From positions 15,088,423 through 15,152,422 of the forward strand of contig CM070515.1 of NCBI GenBank assembly GCA_036346375.1: a stretch of DNA of 64,000 nucleotides, in the 5' to 3' direction. The DNA comes from Guadua angustifolia (taxonomy: Eukaryota; Streptophyta; Magnoliopsida; Poales; Poaceae). Each line of letters opens with the position of its first letter. Position 1 is the stretch's first letter. This document shows, piece after piece, positions 1-11,611 of the stretch. Position numbers and translations under genes: made by a program. Under the pieces are notes generated by a model. That model was not told where the DNA came from. It saw only the letters and a program-made list of their open reading frames with translations, and did not search any database.

Positions 1-364
1 GAAAAAATTGACTGGCCAAGAAATAAAGCTAGACCGCTACCTTCTATTACATAACTATTTTGTTTTGGGAACTGCAGTTACACACTTTCATCTATGCCCA
101 AAATTTGTTCCAAATCCGCTGTGAGCAGCCTTGATACTGATATTCTGAAAAGAGAGCAAATTTAATAAACAATATTTGTCTAAACATGGTTCCAGAAGAT
201 CTTCTGGTCCTGTGCAACCTTGCTTTCTAATTGTCCAAGTTATCCATTTATCTGCCCTGAAGTTCTGTGCTCTATCATTTACTTCATGAAATTGAGCTTA
301 ATTGGGTGACATTGCAAACAAAGTTGATCTTCATGAGTCTATTGTCTAATTAATGTCTCTGCAG
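1..364 (+). other. Intron 5' of the last JMJ30-like exon
   Basis: T-rich sequence ending in a consensus 3' splice site (ctgcag). No upstream JmjC exon is recognisable here, so this intron extends past the window edge. Confidence 0.6.
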
Positions 365-556
365 GTAGATCTTGACAACATTGATGTAAAGGAGTTCCCG
401 AGGGCAGAAGGTCTTGAATTCATGGACGGCATATTGGAGGAAGGTGACCTGCTTTACATTCCACCAAAATGGTGGCATTATGTGAGATCTCTTTCTATTA
501 GTTTCTCTGTTAGCTTTTGGTGGCGAACGTCAATTGTTCCTTCACAGGGTTCATAA
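365..556 (+). CDS. JMJ30: JMJ30/JMJD5-like JmjC demethylase, last exon (partial gene)
   Basis: This is the C-terminal exon of a JmjC-domain protein of the JMJ30/JMJD5 type. These are nuclear Fe(II)/2-oxoglutarate-dependent enzymes linked in Arabidopsis to histone demethylation, the circadian clock and flowering. The exon follows an acceptor (ctgcag, ending at 364), encodes 63 residues and stops with TAA at 554-556. It contains the end of the JmjC barrel: an acidic stretch with EFPRAEGLEFMD, then LLYIPPKWWHYVRSL and a closing SVSFWW. The histidine in KWWHYV is in the position of the distal metal-binding His of JmjC proteins. An upstream ATG at 353 lies in the intron and is not the start. Earlier exons were not found in positions 1-364, so they should lie outside the window. 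Family assignment is by recognition of these motifs. Confidence 0.8.
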   Translation, partial: VDLDNIDVKEFPRAEGLEFMDGILEEGDLLYIPPKWWHYVRSLSISFSVSFWWRTSIVPSQGS

Positions 557-1783
557 AGTTATTGTTTTGATCATCCATAATGTTTCTATCATCAGATGGT
601 AGAAACTTTTAAAAAAACTTCATTGAGCCCATGTTTCATGATACACTATTGTGTGGGTATGGCCTTGCTACCTTTTGGGTGTATATCATTATTTTACGAC
701 AGTGATTTAAACATTTGACTTCTAGCATACTAAGTTACTACTGGCAGATACTAGCGTGTGTTTTGCCCTTGTCAACTTGAATATTCCTCTAAATTATGGT
801 TTAAATGTGGTCACATATCTTTTTTCCTTTTTTTTTCTCTTTTTTTTTGAGGAAAAAGGTTCACTTATATCCTTTTTTATGACCAAAATTACCAAGATTG
901 TGGCACAACGAGAAGTTTAATTTGTCATCTCTAGCTTTTAGGGAAAAAAATGTATGAGCTAGCTCCTACATGTAAAATACGTTCTTAAGACATGTTCGAG
1001 AAGCATCAAGCAATATTATCAAGCCAGAATGATTTCGTTCAATTATTCTGAATATATCTCATGTCTGCTGCTTCATGTCTTTCAGATGAACTATGGAGCA
1101 GGTCATTTAGTTTACTTGGCAGTGGATTTAACCTTTGTAATTACTGAGGATAAAGTGGTAATCCTATTATCCACATTCCATACTCATCTCTTTTGTTGAT
1201 TTTTGAAGCTGCAGTTCATATCTGGGGAGTTTAGCATGCCAGTGTGAAGTAATTCTGGCTTACGTACCCTCAATTAAGAAATTTGAAATTCTTTTTCACA
1301 AATTAGTAAAATCATTTAAATTGGACTCATCTTTGCGCCTCTCATCGCCCCCTTAGCCCATTTGGTCTGTAAATAGGCCCACGTTTCGTATTTGTGAGTC
1401 GCTTCGTACCGCTGCTCCAAACTCCTCCAGCACAGGTCCAGAATTCATTGTTTGTGTGGCACGAAACTTGATAGGAATCTTAACAGGCACAGTTGACTGA
1501 CACTGGATGAACTTTGATCAATAATAACTGGTAGCGATTAATCTGTGTAAACTTTTTGGTCGACAGTATGCACCACATTTCTGTTTCCGGCTTTTATCCG
1601 CTACAATTTAGAACTTTTTTTTTAAGAAACCAATTTGGCCAACTCTAGGAGGAACACCTGTCTCGCTCTCTGATAGGTGGTTCGGGTGCAAAAGTTCAAA
1701 CCTGACCATTTTTTGGTTCCAACTGAATCAAAACACGCTCAAAGGCAATCGTATGATCTCCCAGAATTTTTACAGCCAAACTC
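557..1783. other. 3' flank and intergenic DNA, nothing recognised
   Basis: This stretch should contain the 3' UTR of the JMJ30-like gene and then intergenic DNA. It has pyrimidine runs (for example near 830-850). I see no coding signal, terminal repeat or RNA gene in it. Confidence 0.4.
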
Positions 1784-2059
1784 GTATTGAGTTGTATGCA
1801 CCAGCCAGTTCACCTAAAAGTTTAAGCTGATGAGGAAAGTGGGCAATTCATTTATACTTCACCTCAGGCCTTAGGACGTGGAATAGAAGTGGGCTGCAAT
1901 TATTATTTTTTAATTGCGCCAACCGGATCTTGAACTCGAGACCTTTTGGCTTTGATACCATATTGAGTTGCATGCACTAGCCAATTCACCCAAAAATTTA
2001 AACTGATAAAGAAAAATGGACAATTCACTTATACTTCAACACCTCATCTGAGGACCTGG
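1784..2059 (-). repeat. Short LTR-like direct repeats flanking a tRNA-Met PBS-like motif (TRIM-like)
   Basis: Two diverged copies of about 95 bp start with tattgagttg at 1784 and 1961 and share the run through the cacc(t/c)(a/c)aaa and 'caattcattta/cttatactt' segments. Between them, the reverse complement of 1948-1960 reads tggtatcaaagcc, close to the plant primer-binding site for initiator tRNA-Met (tggtatcagagcc). LTR, PBS and LTR in this order on the - strand fit a miniature terminal-repeat retrotransposon or the end of a larger one. No target duplication was found. Confidence 0.4.
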
Positions 2060-2233
2060 AGGCGGCACACATGACACAACACACCAACAGCAAGCGGAAC
2101 CCGAACAGAGCGCAGCAGGCTGCTATATGAGAGGCAGGGACGGGGATCAACCTACTTTTGTATATTTGAACTGCAATATATATATACACTAAAGGTACAT
2201 GTCTGGCCTTACTGTACCGATTAATTCGATAGC

Positions 2234-2725
2234 ATGAGCTCGGGGAAAAAAGGTGGAGGAATCATGTTTTTTTTGTGTGAAAACATTTTTCCGTTTTTTA
2301 GGCGGAAACATTTTTCCGTTTTTTGGGTGGTGAAAACATTTTTTTTGGGTTTTTTGGATTGTGAAAACATTTTTCCGGAAAACAGGAGAATCTGTGTTTT
2401 TGTGGCGAAAACTTTTTTTGGGTTTTTCGGTGTGAAAACATTTTTCCCAGAAAAAGCAGAAAAGGACTGAGCGTAAGTAGGGACTGTTTGTTATTTTTTG
2501 GACCTATTAGCTATCTGAAAAAATTAGAAAAGGGCTCGTTCGCGATTTGAAATTAACGGAGGCTTTTTCCATAAAATACCGCTACTGGGACCTAAGCGAA
2601 GGGAAAAAAATATTTTCGTCTCACAGAAAATTACGAGGGACCTATCCGTAATTTCAAGAAAGCGGAGGGGTTTTTCATAAAACGACGAGGCGACCGTGGG
2701 CATACTGAGCGCTCTCCATTTCTTA
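2234..2725. repeat. T-rich dispersed repeat, copy 1
   Basis: Begins with several gaaaacatttttcc-type motifs and continues with a conserved stretch (ggactgagcgtaag, then ttagaaaagggctcgttcgcg, then gacctatccgtaatttcaag). The same order recurs at about 3820-4260 in direct orientation and at 46560-46880 inverted. The 78-codon open frame here (2234-2470) is low-complexity F/W-rich and is not considered a gene. Confidence 0.65.
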
Positions 2726-2879
2726 GGCTATAATAGGAGGACTAGAAATAATAGCGCGCCATTGGCAGATTCTGTAAGTCGATAGGACCGTCGGCAAATC
2801 ACAGGGGTCGTATTTTCGGTTTTCATATTTGTTTAAAAAATAGGTCGTTAGCTATAAACATTCAAGGAATCTCGTTTTT

Positions 2880-3960
2880 TAGAAAAGCGCGGTTACAACC
2901 AATCGCCCGATAAAATTTGTCGAATTTTCGATTTAGTATTTTTAAATAAAATGGGTCAGAGGACTCATTGGTGAATCCATGGGATATTACAAACCTTCAA
3001 TGAATCCGCATTTAATCTACGGGTTACTATAAACCTTTGACGAATCTGTGTTTTTTTTAGAAAACCGTGGTTGTTTTTTACGCATTTTGGGATATTTGAT
3101 CGTTTTTTGGTTTTTTGTGTTTGCTAAAAAAAAGGGTCGTTAGGACCCACCGGCGAATCTATGGGTCGCTATAAATCTTTGCACGAATCTACGTTTTTTT
3201 TAAAAACCCGGGGTTATGACCCATTGGTAAATCCATAAGTTGTTATAAACCTTCGACGATTCCGTGTTTTTTTTGTCGATATGTGTTTTATTTAGAAAAT
3301 TGCGGTTGAATCCGTGTTTTTTTTGTTTTTTGTGTTTGTTAAAAAAATGGGTCGTTAGGATCCGCCGGCGAATCTACGGGTCGCTATAAATCTTTGGACG
3401 AATCTACTTTTTTTTAAAAAAAACCAACGATTATGACCTGTTGGCAAATACACAAGTTGCTATAAACCTTCGACGAATCTGTGTTTTTTAGTCGATGTGT
3501 GTTTTATTTAGAAAATTGCGGTTGAATCTGTGTTTTTTTGGTTTTTTTAAAAGAAAAGTGCGACCGTTTTTTTTATGTATTTCTTTTTTTAAAAGGCTTC
3601 TCGGACCATGGCGAATCCATGAACCGCTATAAACCTTCGAATCTGGTTTTTTCGTTTTTGGTTTTTGTGTTTGCTAAAAAAAAATGGGTCGTTAGGATCG
3701 CCGAATCTATGGAGTCGTTATAAATTTTCGGACGAATCTACATTTTTTAAAAAAACCATGGTTATGACCCGTTGGCAAATCCATAAGTTGCTATAAACCT
3801 TAGACGAATCTGTGTTTTTTTTGTGATGAAAACATTTTTTCCTATAAATCTTCGGACGAATCTACATTTTTTTAAAAACCATGGTTATGACCCGTTGGCA
3901 AATCCATAAATTGCTATAAACCTTGACGAATCTGTGTTTTTTGTGGCGAAAACATTTTTC
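2880..3960. repeat. Imperfect tandem array, unit about 215 bp
   Basis: Landmarks recur along the segment. One is a 'gggtcgttagga...gcgaatcta.gggtcgctataaatc' block near 3135, 3350 and 3685. The other is 'gttatgaccc.ttggcaaatccataagttgctataaacc' near 3213, 3434, 3758 and 3883. Spacings are about 215-220 bp, with one expanded unit (about 324 bp) and one contracted unit (about 125 bp). It is rich in T runs and has no coding potential. Confidence 0.65.
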
Positions 3961-4260
3961 GGAGTTTTTGTGTGGCAAAAACATTTTTCCGGAAAAGCGG
4001 AGAAAGGACTGAACGTAAGCGAGGAGGACTGTTTGTTATTTTTTTAGACACTGTTAGCTATCACGAAAAATTAGAAAAGGGCTTGTTCGCGATTTGAACC
4101 TAACAGGAGGCTTTTCCAGTAAAATCTTTGCGCCAGGATCCAAGCGAAGAAAAGAAAATATTTTGTCTCACAAAAAATCGCAAAGGACCTATCCGTAATT
4201 TCAAAGAAATGGAGGGTTTTTTTAAAATCTTGAAGTGACAGTGGAGCTCTGGTTGGCCTC
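3820..4260. repeat. T-rich dispersed repeat, copy 2
   Basis: A direct repeat of the 2234-2725 segment. The shared order is gaaaacatttttc, ggactgaacgtaag, ttagaaaagggcttgttcgcg, then gacctatccgtaatttcaaag and ggagg. The tandem array lies between the two copies, so the whole 2234-4260 block may be one element. Confidence 0.65.
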
Positions 4261-4599
4261 CATTTCTTCCGCTCATAAGGGTGTTAATATTATATACATA
4301 TATATATATTACATGAAGCTACATTATCTATTATATATTTAAAGCTCATGGCAATGCTTTTTAGAGTTGCTAAGAAAAAAGAGAAATATGCTAGAAATTC
4401 TCACACACAAAAAAAATAAAAACATCTAATTCTTAATCCGGTGAACCATAACAAAGTTGAACTATAATAGCCATTGGATGTTATTTTTTAAAGAAAAATA
4501 TCTAGTTGTCTATCTAGCAGACCTAACTTATAATGGCTTAGATTAAAAAAGAGTCAATAAAAAGAACATAAATTTGGAATAAAAAATAGAAATAAACTT

Positions 4600-5115
4600 G
4601 CCATTTGATTTTTATCTTAGCTACAAATTAAAATCCGTACTAAAATTTAGAATAAAATTGGATAAAAATTAGTAGTTAGATTTGAATATAAATTATAACC
4701 TAAAACTAATATTTAAAATTAAATTAAAAATAACAATAAAATTAATAGCTTAGATTAGTAGAAATAGTTCATACCAAGTACAATAAAAAATGATAAAAAT
4801 TTGTAATAAAAATTAGACATTTGAACTTTCATACAAACTCTAAATTAAAACATGTACATAGCTTAGATTTGGAATAAAATTAGCAGTTGTATTCGTATAC
4901 GAATTCTAACCTAAAACTATTATACAAAATTAAATAAAAAATAACAACAAAAATTTAGAATAAAAATCAAAAGAAAATTATCCATTTGATTTTCGTACAA
5001 ACTCAAAATTAAAACATGTACATAGCCAGAGTTCGAAATAAAAATTAGTGGTTGGATTTGTATATAATTTCTAGCATAAAAGCGGAATTCGAAATTAAAT
5101 AAAAATGATAACAAA
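4600..5115. repeat. A-rich tandem repeat, three diverged units
   Basis: Three units start near 4608, 4815 and 4986, spaced 207 and 171 bp. Each runs through a 'ttgattttc.tacaaactc.aaattaaaac' block, an 'aaaattag.agtt.gatt' block and 'ctaacctaaaac'. The DNA is almost pure A/T, with no ORF of note. Confidence 0.5.
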
Positions 5116-5273
5116 AATAAGAGAAGAATAAAAATAAAAGTGAATTAAGGATTGTTCTTTAAATTCTATAATAAGTAAAAAATATAAATGTTGATTTTAT
5201 TCAAAATTAAATTCGAAATATGCTAACTCGAGGAAAAATAGAATAAAATAGGAATTTGACTTATATGTATATG

Positions 5274-5275
<2 letters not shown>

Positions 5276-5335
<60 letters not shown>
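5276..5335. repeat. Compound microsatellite (TA)n(TG)n
   Basis: About 15 TA dinucleotides run directly into about 14 TG dinucleotides. Short ORFs on both strands across it encode only YIYI or CVCV repeats and are artefacts. Confidence 0.95.
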
Positions 5336-5337
<2 letters not shown>

Positions 5338-6060
5338 GAAGCATTTTCCGTACCCTGAGAGTACATACTCCTACTTTTCAATATACCACTTAACAAACGG
5401 ATATATTTTTCTATCACTTCTGATATACTTAAATGCTAATTCTAAGATATTCCAATGTGACATGTTTGTAAGAATTCATCTTATAATCAGTATTAGAGTA
5501 TGCTCAAAAGAATAAAAAGGTATAATAATATTATTCAAGCGGTATATTGAAAGTGAGAATACATAATCCTACAGTACACACGCATATATGTAATGAAAAT
5601 TGATGACATACTTTTTATGGCCACTAGGAAAATATAGTATATGCTAGAAAATATAAAAAAATTTTGACTCTTTATTTGATGGACCTCTATGGGTATTAAT
5701 TCGGCTATATCATTATAAGCAATACGTTGTGCATTAAAAAAAGTACGGAAAGAAATAAACAATCATTACAATAATGAAATTAAGAGATAATGGTATAAAT
5801 GAAAAATATTATGTTACGCTATGTGTCCAGCTTTGCCATGCAAATATTTTGAGAAGAAAGTTTCAGTCACACATGAGAGAGACAGAGTGAGTATATACTC
5901 TCTTATAATATATAATATTAAAATATCACAAATAGAATTTTATAATGTTTTATTTTTCAAAAGGCCAAATTACATATGTATTGTAAGTTATTTAGACATG
6001 CTTTAAAGACGATGCACTTACAAATACACGGACCATCTTTCTAGTTATTTTAAAAAATTG
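5336..6060. other. AT-rich intergenic DNA, nothing recognised
   Basis: No coding, repeat-terminus or RNA signal seen. Confidence 0.4.
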
Positions 6061-6720
6061 TTTAGCCTAATTTCAATCCACCGCGGAGATCCACCCAGAG
6101 GTCGGATCCCTGCGAGGAGTAAGGACGGGGCCATCTCCGTCCGGTAGACCCAGTGGCACGAGGGCATGCCTTGGACCCCGTCCCCATTGCCACCCATTGC
6201 CGATGTACGTAGAACAAGGCGGAAGCGAAGAAGAAGGGCGTGTGACTAATGCGAGGGCGAGAGTGAGAAGACCAGGGGGCGTGGAACAAGCGAGGCATCG
6301 CTGCTCTGCTTTGGCATCTACCTTTCGGTCGTATTCTAGTTACATAATACATTGCATCTGCTCCCCGACCCAGCACTGCAGCGCTGGGCCCGACCGGTCT
6401 TAGATCCGCCCAGAGGGCCACGAAAAGGAGCCTGCACCACACGTCTTTACGACACCACCTGCCCTGCGGCCCCTGCCTGCGTCCACGGCCCACCACGCCA
6501 CCGCACGCGTGAGGTCCCGCTCCGGTGCAGCCTCCACCCCCAAACGAGGCCGACCGGCGCGTCTCGTCCCGCTTCGTTCGTGGCGAAAGGCCCTGCCACC
6601 GACGCGTGCGCCTGGTGCCGCCCAGGCACAAAGGCTCTCGCCTCTCGTGATCTCGTCGCTCTGTCGTTCGTGCCTCTCGGTAGAACCGGCTAAACCCCAG
6701 CTTTTGTTACGCTAAATCCG
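6061..6720. other. GC-rich patch without a recognisable gene
   Basis: Base composition jumps to strongly GC-rich inside AT-rich DNA. Overlapping open frames occur on both strands (longest 189 codons, -, 6062-6631), all rich in R, P, G and A, as expected from GC-rich non-coding DNA. I recognise no protein family. It could be a fragment of a gene promoter or 5' UTR, or sequence carried by a transposon. Confidence 0.4.
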
Positions 6721-7071
6721 TGCTGTATACTTTTAGCGAAGATCTTTGGCTTTTTCGAGGGAGGGTTCGAGAGGCCCTGATGATGGTCGCCAGTGCCACC
6801 ACATGCTTTGCTAAAGAACACAGGCTGGGGGGATTCTCAGGAACGTGCGCTTTTTTCTGAATTCTGAGAGCACGCTCGCACGGGATTTAAAGGTGGCTTT
6901 AACGTTTCGTGGATATAGATTTACGCCGGTATTTTTCCTTCGTTTTTTTTAATCGGGAGGAAACCAAAACAAGGCCCCGACACAAGTACTGGGCGCTCAC
7001 ATGCGCTTGTGGCGGGCAAAGCAGTTGTCGTGCTTCGTCAGAATGTAACGGCGCCGCGCCTTCTCGTTAAA

Positions 7072-7260
7072 TACTCTCTCCAGTCCTAAGAGCAAGTGTT
7101 TTCGACATCCATGCAGACAAAAATTCAACTTTAATCGTTTATTTTTATTGTGATATTTTCATAAAATATAATAAAATAGTAATGTTATGATAATTACCAT
7201 TTTCATATGAACATTCTAAATATTCAGAAGTTATTGCCAACCAAAATTTATGAAGCTTGA
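7072..7260. mobile_element. Stowaway/Tc1-mariner-like end, truncated
   Basis: The sequence tactctctccagtcctaaga at 7072 resembles the Stowaway MITE terminus (ctccctccgtccca...aagtg). It is followed by the usual AT-rich interior. No matching inverted end was found before 7330, so it is at best a truncated copy. Confidence 0.35.
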
Positions 7261-8350
7261 TTGCATGTAATCCAAGAGGACTTTAGAGCGGTGATGCCAG
7301 CTCGGACAAAATATGATTCAATGCCTGCTTTTGTTGCGTTTGTAAGCAGTAACTAATTAAGCAAAAGTGTTGCTCTGTTATGTTATAGTAGCACATTCCC
7401 CTAGGCTAGTGGTTGGCATCATTGGGTGGCATTTTGGGCTAAACAAACAGAATCATCATCAAGCAGACACCTCCTTCCACGTAGAACAACTCTCGAACTC
7501 TGAACCATTTGCCTCTGCTAGGATTGCCGTTTCTTTTGATGCTTACCTTGTGTCGTGAAAAAAGGCGTACTTGTTCTGGATTTTGGAGATCGCTAGCTGC
7601 TGCTCGATCAATCTTGGTTCTTGGCTTCAAGTGTTGCTGCTCTCGCAGCTCCAAGAGAAATATGAACGTAAACAATAACGAGCCCCGAGTCTACTGTACA
7701 GGAGGCTGAGAACAACCGGCATGTCCGTCACTGGAGCAGAGGAATCTGTAGTGTACACATTCAAAACATCGATTGGTTACACGCGTCATAATAAATGGTG
7801 CCTGTCCTGTTGGATAAGTGCCAATTAGAGCGTTTTCGTAACATCAATTAGGCCACTACTTCCAACGGCCTGCCTGATTGAATTCCGGTAGGTACTGTTG
7901 GCTCATGATCCGTTCTTATTTCTAGTTTTCGATCGGGATTCATATATCAATTCACACATGCATCGTGCTGGAGAAACTCTTCAAAAAAAAAAAAAAAAAA
8001 AGGAGGCTGTTTTGTTAGGTTTGGCTACGCCAGTTTGCTTGGTTAGGTTTGGGTACCGCCAGTTTGCTGCCATTGGCTGCTTATTTGCTTGTGGATGACT
8101 AATGACAGTTGCAACTGCATACAGTCCATACAAAAACCTAGTCAGCTCATTGCAGAAGAAGCAACCAAGCATGCATAGGGCATAGCTTAAGGTGGGCGTC
8201 GTTAATAGGGGAGGGCATCGGGCCCATTCTGTACACTAGTTACCAGGTAGACAGAGGAACGAAATGTCAAATGTTCCAACTCTAAACTATTACTTAATAT
8301 ATACCAGTAGTTAACCCAAAAAAAAAAAACGGGAGTACTGTATAGTACTA
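7261..8350. other. Intergenic DNA upstream of the IRKI-like gene
   Basis: Mixed composition, with an A-run at about 7983-8001. Short open frames (60-80 codons) on both strands have no recognisable content. It probably contains the distal promoter of the gene at 8859. Confidence 0.4.
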
Positions 8351-8358
8351 CTAACTGT

Positions 8359-8365
8359 TATAAAA
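8359..8365 (+). promoter_or_regulatory. Candidate TATA box of the IRKI-like gene
   Basis: TATAAAA lies about 500 bp upstream of the chosen start. A transcription start near 8390 would give a 5' leader of about 470 nt containing upstream ATGs (8452, 8477). This rests on motif and position only. Confidence 0.35.
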
Positions 8366-8858
8366 TGAAGAGTTCACCTCAACATTCCTTTTATTTTCCT
8401 TTTAGGTAGACGCCAGTCTCACCGTTCTCTCTCTTCTGTTTTCTCATTCTGATGGTCTCCACAGTCCACTCCCCGGATGGCACTCCTCCGTTTATTACAC
8501 ATCTCCGAATCCAATGCAATTCTGGTCCCTGTAGCACTAATACTACCATTTACTAGTCTGATTACTACTGGTGCATCACACACACAAAATACATATCGAA
8601 ATCGACACACAAACCGACACACTTGGATTCTTTCATCTTTGAAAACAAAAGTTACAAAACAAGCAACAAGCCATCATTCCTTTCTTTCCTCTACATTTCC
8701 AGATTCCCAAGAGGCCAAGAAGACAAGACTCTTGAGCCTTGACTCGCTCCTCCGCTCTGCTATGACCAGTAGTAGCAGCACAGCTCTGCACAAAGCCGAA
8801 GCCAAGACGCAGCCTTTGACCCACTCCTCGCGCCGGCGCCGGCGCCACCGCCATTGCG

Positions 8859-11611
8859 ATGGCCGCTGATGCCACCTCCTCCTCCTACCAGCCACTCCCA
8901 ATCCCAGCCACGCGCGAGGGCATCCAGGCTGCCATCGCCAAGGCCGCCGAGCTACGCACGCTCCACGCCGCGCTCCTCCAGGGCGGCGCGCCCAGCGCCA
9001 ATGCCAGCGGGTACGCTGCTTACGCCAGCGCCAGCCGCAGCCCCGCCGTCATCCGCCTCCCGCCGGGCGCGTCACCGGCTCTCCCCAGGGCCGCCACTGT
9101 GGCCACTGCCGTCACCGAGGACTACCCCGTTTTTACTCCGGTGAGCACGCTCTTGAGCGTTTGGCACTTCTTGCGACCATGTGTGATGCCTTTGGTTGTA
9201 CGATTGTGTACTGCTTCTTGGTTTAAGGAGCAAGATTGTGTGAAAGGGGTCTCATTACGTGCTGGATTTGCCTATTGTGCCTGCAATGCTAATGTTTTTG
9301 ACATTTTTCAACTGCTTGATGCTAAGTTGGTACAGGATTTGCTTGTTCTTTCTCTGAGGATGTTCTCGTGTAAGGTCGCTAACACTCACATGCTAAGCAC
9401 CTTGTGAGGTTTACTTGATTTCTAGAGTAGCAGCTGGTTTTACTGACGGACCTTGGTGGAAATGATAGCTAGACCACTGTTGAATGGATTTACTGGGGGA
9501 AGCTGTAGCTTCATTCTCTTTTTTAGGATTGCTCCAGCTTGATAATACGGTGAATCTACTGTCTAAGCATCTTCAGAGTTCAGGCTTCAGTTACCATCTA
9601 AGACAAAGAGAAACCAAGAATTATGAAGTTTTATTTTTCTGTACTTCGAGTTGCAAGGATCTTGTTAGCTAAATAAATGTCTACACTTTGTTGAGTCTGG
9701 TTTAGTTTACAACATTCCAGAGCATCCTACTTATGCAGCTTCAGTACATTAACCGAATTTTTTACTAAGCTGTTAGTGTCGGCTGTGGATTTTGTTTTGG
9801 TACAAAGTGGTAGTCAATCTGTTCCGAAGTACATCCTACTAAGCTGTTAGTGTCGGCTGTGGATTTTGTTTTGGTACAAAGTGGTAGTCAATCTGTTCCG
9901 AAGTTATGCAGAATCGATCAACTTGGTTCTAGCAAGTCTTTTTTTTTTTGGGAAAACCTAGGACTGCTGAAACATTACGAATTGGGTTGCCCCGCTGGTA
10001 TCTCATTTTTTACGAGTCATGCTCATTTTGCTCAATGTTTATTTGCTTTCCAATTCTTCTTTTGACAATAAAATGTATTGCTTGCGTGATGAATTCCCTC
10101 AGACTTATGATGAAGAGCCCTTGGGTGGAATGAACTATATTCGCCAAGACAACCGGAGTCTATCTGAGAACTGGAGCGGCGTTGGTTTGGACCATGAAGG
10201 TCAGGAAGATGAGGTGGCTTTCTCGGACTTTGACAATCACAACACCTTCTCTTCATCAAATAGTGAGCTCCACTTCTCTTCGTCAAATGATAATCTGCGG
10301 AACAGAAACGCATGCAGAAACCATCCTTCCTTCGTTCAGCCTGGTCTCTCTGTTGACAGTTTCCTCAAGTCGGCCAGCAGGAGGACAGATGTGGCAGAAT
10401 TTAAGGCTGTGACGACATGCAACACTTGCAAGCCTGCAACAATCTGTAGGGACCCTGAAATTGATGCCAAATCTCTGAAGAACCTCAGCAGTGAAGTCCC
10501 TCTGTCGAACTACCACCCCCCCTTCTACTCGAGGACAAGGCAAAAAGGGCCACACATTCTCTCATGGCTCTTACCCAAGTCAAAACGGAAGCCGAAGTCA
10601 GAAATGTTGCCAAACACCATCGGATGCGAGAATATGTCACAGCTTCTGAAGGAGTGGGGAGTGTTTTCGCTAGAGTCTCTGAAGAAAGAGCTTGTTGAAG
10701 CCAATGAGCATAGGGATGCCGCTCTGCAAGAAGTCACAGAGATGAAATCATCTTTGGGAGAACTGACTACCAAGCTCGTGAGCTTGGAAGCGTACTGCTC
10801 AGAACTGAAGAACGCTCTAAAGCAAGCAACGAGCACGAAGAACATGCAATGTCACTCAAAGAGATCAACAAGATCAGGTGGTTTCAGTAGAGACAATTCT
10901 TTGCCCGTCAGTCACGAAGTAATGGTGGAAGGGTTCTTGCAAATAGTATCGGAGGCCCGGCTTTCCATCAAACAGTTCTGCAAGGTACTGATCCAACAAG
11001 TTGACGATGCTGACAATGGACTATCAGATAAGCTAAACTTACTCCTACAGCCATATCAACTCACGCTTTCTGACAAGAACTCAAAAATAGTACTGTATCA
11101 TCTTGAAGCTCTCATGAACCAAGCGATGTATCAAGACTTTGAGAACTGCACATTCCAGAAGAACGGGTCGCCCAAGTGCCTCGACCCTAAGCAAGATCGC
11201 CAAGAGAACTTTGCTTCATTTGTTGCGCTGCGCAACCTTAGCTGGAACGAGGTCTTGAAGAAGGGCACCAAGTACTACTGCGAGGACTTCAGCCGTTTCT
11301 GCGATCAGAAGATGAGCTGCATCGTGTCCACGCTGAACTGGTCACGGCCATGGGCTGAGCATCTGCTGCAGTGCTTCTTCGTGGCCGCAAAATGCATCTG
11401 GTTGCTCCACCTGCTGGCGTTCTCTTTCAACCCGCCACTTATGGTACTGCGGGTTGAGGACAGCCGGGCATTCCATCAGATGTACATGGAGGACATCCAG
11501 CTTGACAGGCAAAGGTCTCAGAGCCCCTCTCAAGTAAAGATCATGGTGATGCCCGGGTTCTATGTCCAAGATCGGGTGCTCAAATGCAGGGTGCTCTGCA
11601 GGTACGGCTAG
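8859..11611 (+). CDS. IRKI: IRK-interacting-protein-like (DUF641/GIL1 family), two exons 8859-9140 and 10103-11611
   Basis: This gene encodes a 596-residue plant protein of the DUF641 family, which includes GIL1 and the partner of the leucine-rich-repeat kinase IRK. Exon 1 (94 codons) starts MAADATSSSYQPLPIPATRE and ends ...YPVFTP at a gt donor (9141). Exon 2 begins after an ag at 10101-10102 with TYDEEPLGG. Both junctions are phase 0. Exon 2 contains a serine-rich acidic stretch, a basic KSKRKPKSE patch, and a coiled coil (WGVFSLESLKKELVEAN... to about residue 330). The C-terminal DUF641 region has IKQFCKVLIQQV, KGTKYYCEDFSRFCDQKMS, LQCFFVAAKCIWLLHLLAFS and the terminal motif PGFYVQD...KCRVLCRYG. 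Ordering and ending match the family. The protein is probably cytoplasmic or membrane-associated by partner binding, since no signal peptide is seen. The in-frame ATG at 10019 lies in the intron and is rejected. Confidence 0.85.
9764..9911. repeat. 74-bp tandem duplication in the IRKI-like intron
   Basis: The block from actaagctgttagtgtcggc to gttccgaagt occurs at 9764 and again at 9838 (period 74) with no difference over about 67 bp. It lies wholly in the intron. Confidence 0.9.

Noticed and set aside
2234..2470. 78-codon F/W-rich frame
   Set aside because: Low-complexity translation of the T-rich repeat.
5223..5515. Open frames across the TA/TG microsatellite
   Set aside because: They encode only dipeptide repeats.
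6062..6631. 189-codon open frame on the - strand and overlapping + strand frames
   Set aside because: GC-rich DNA is open in several frames at once. The products are low-complexity and match no family I know.
7072..7330. Complete Stowaway MITE
   Set aside because: Only one terminus is recognisable, so it is kept only as a low-confidence truncated end.
8633..8901. Antisense frames over exon 1 of the IRKI-like gene
   Set aside because: Shadows of the sense exon; no motif.
10019..10102. Upstream extension of the IRKI-like second exon to the ATG at 10019
   Set aside because: It lies before a good acceptor. Exon 1 joins in phase at 10103 and gives the conserved VFTP-TYDEEPL junction.
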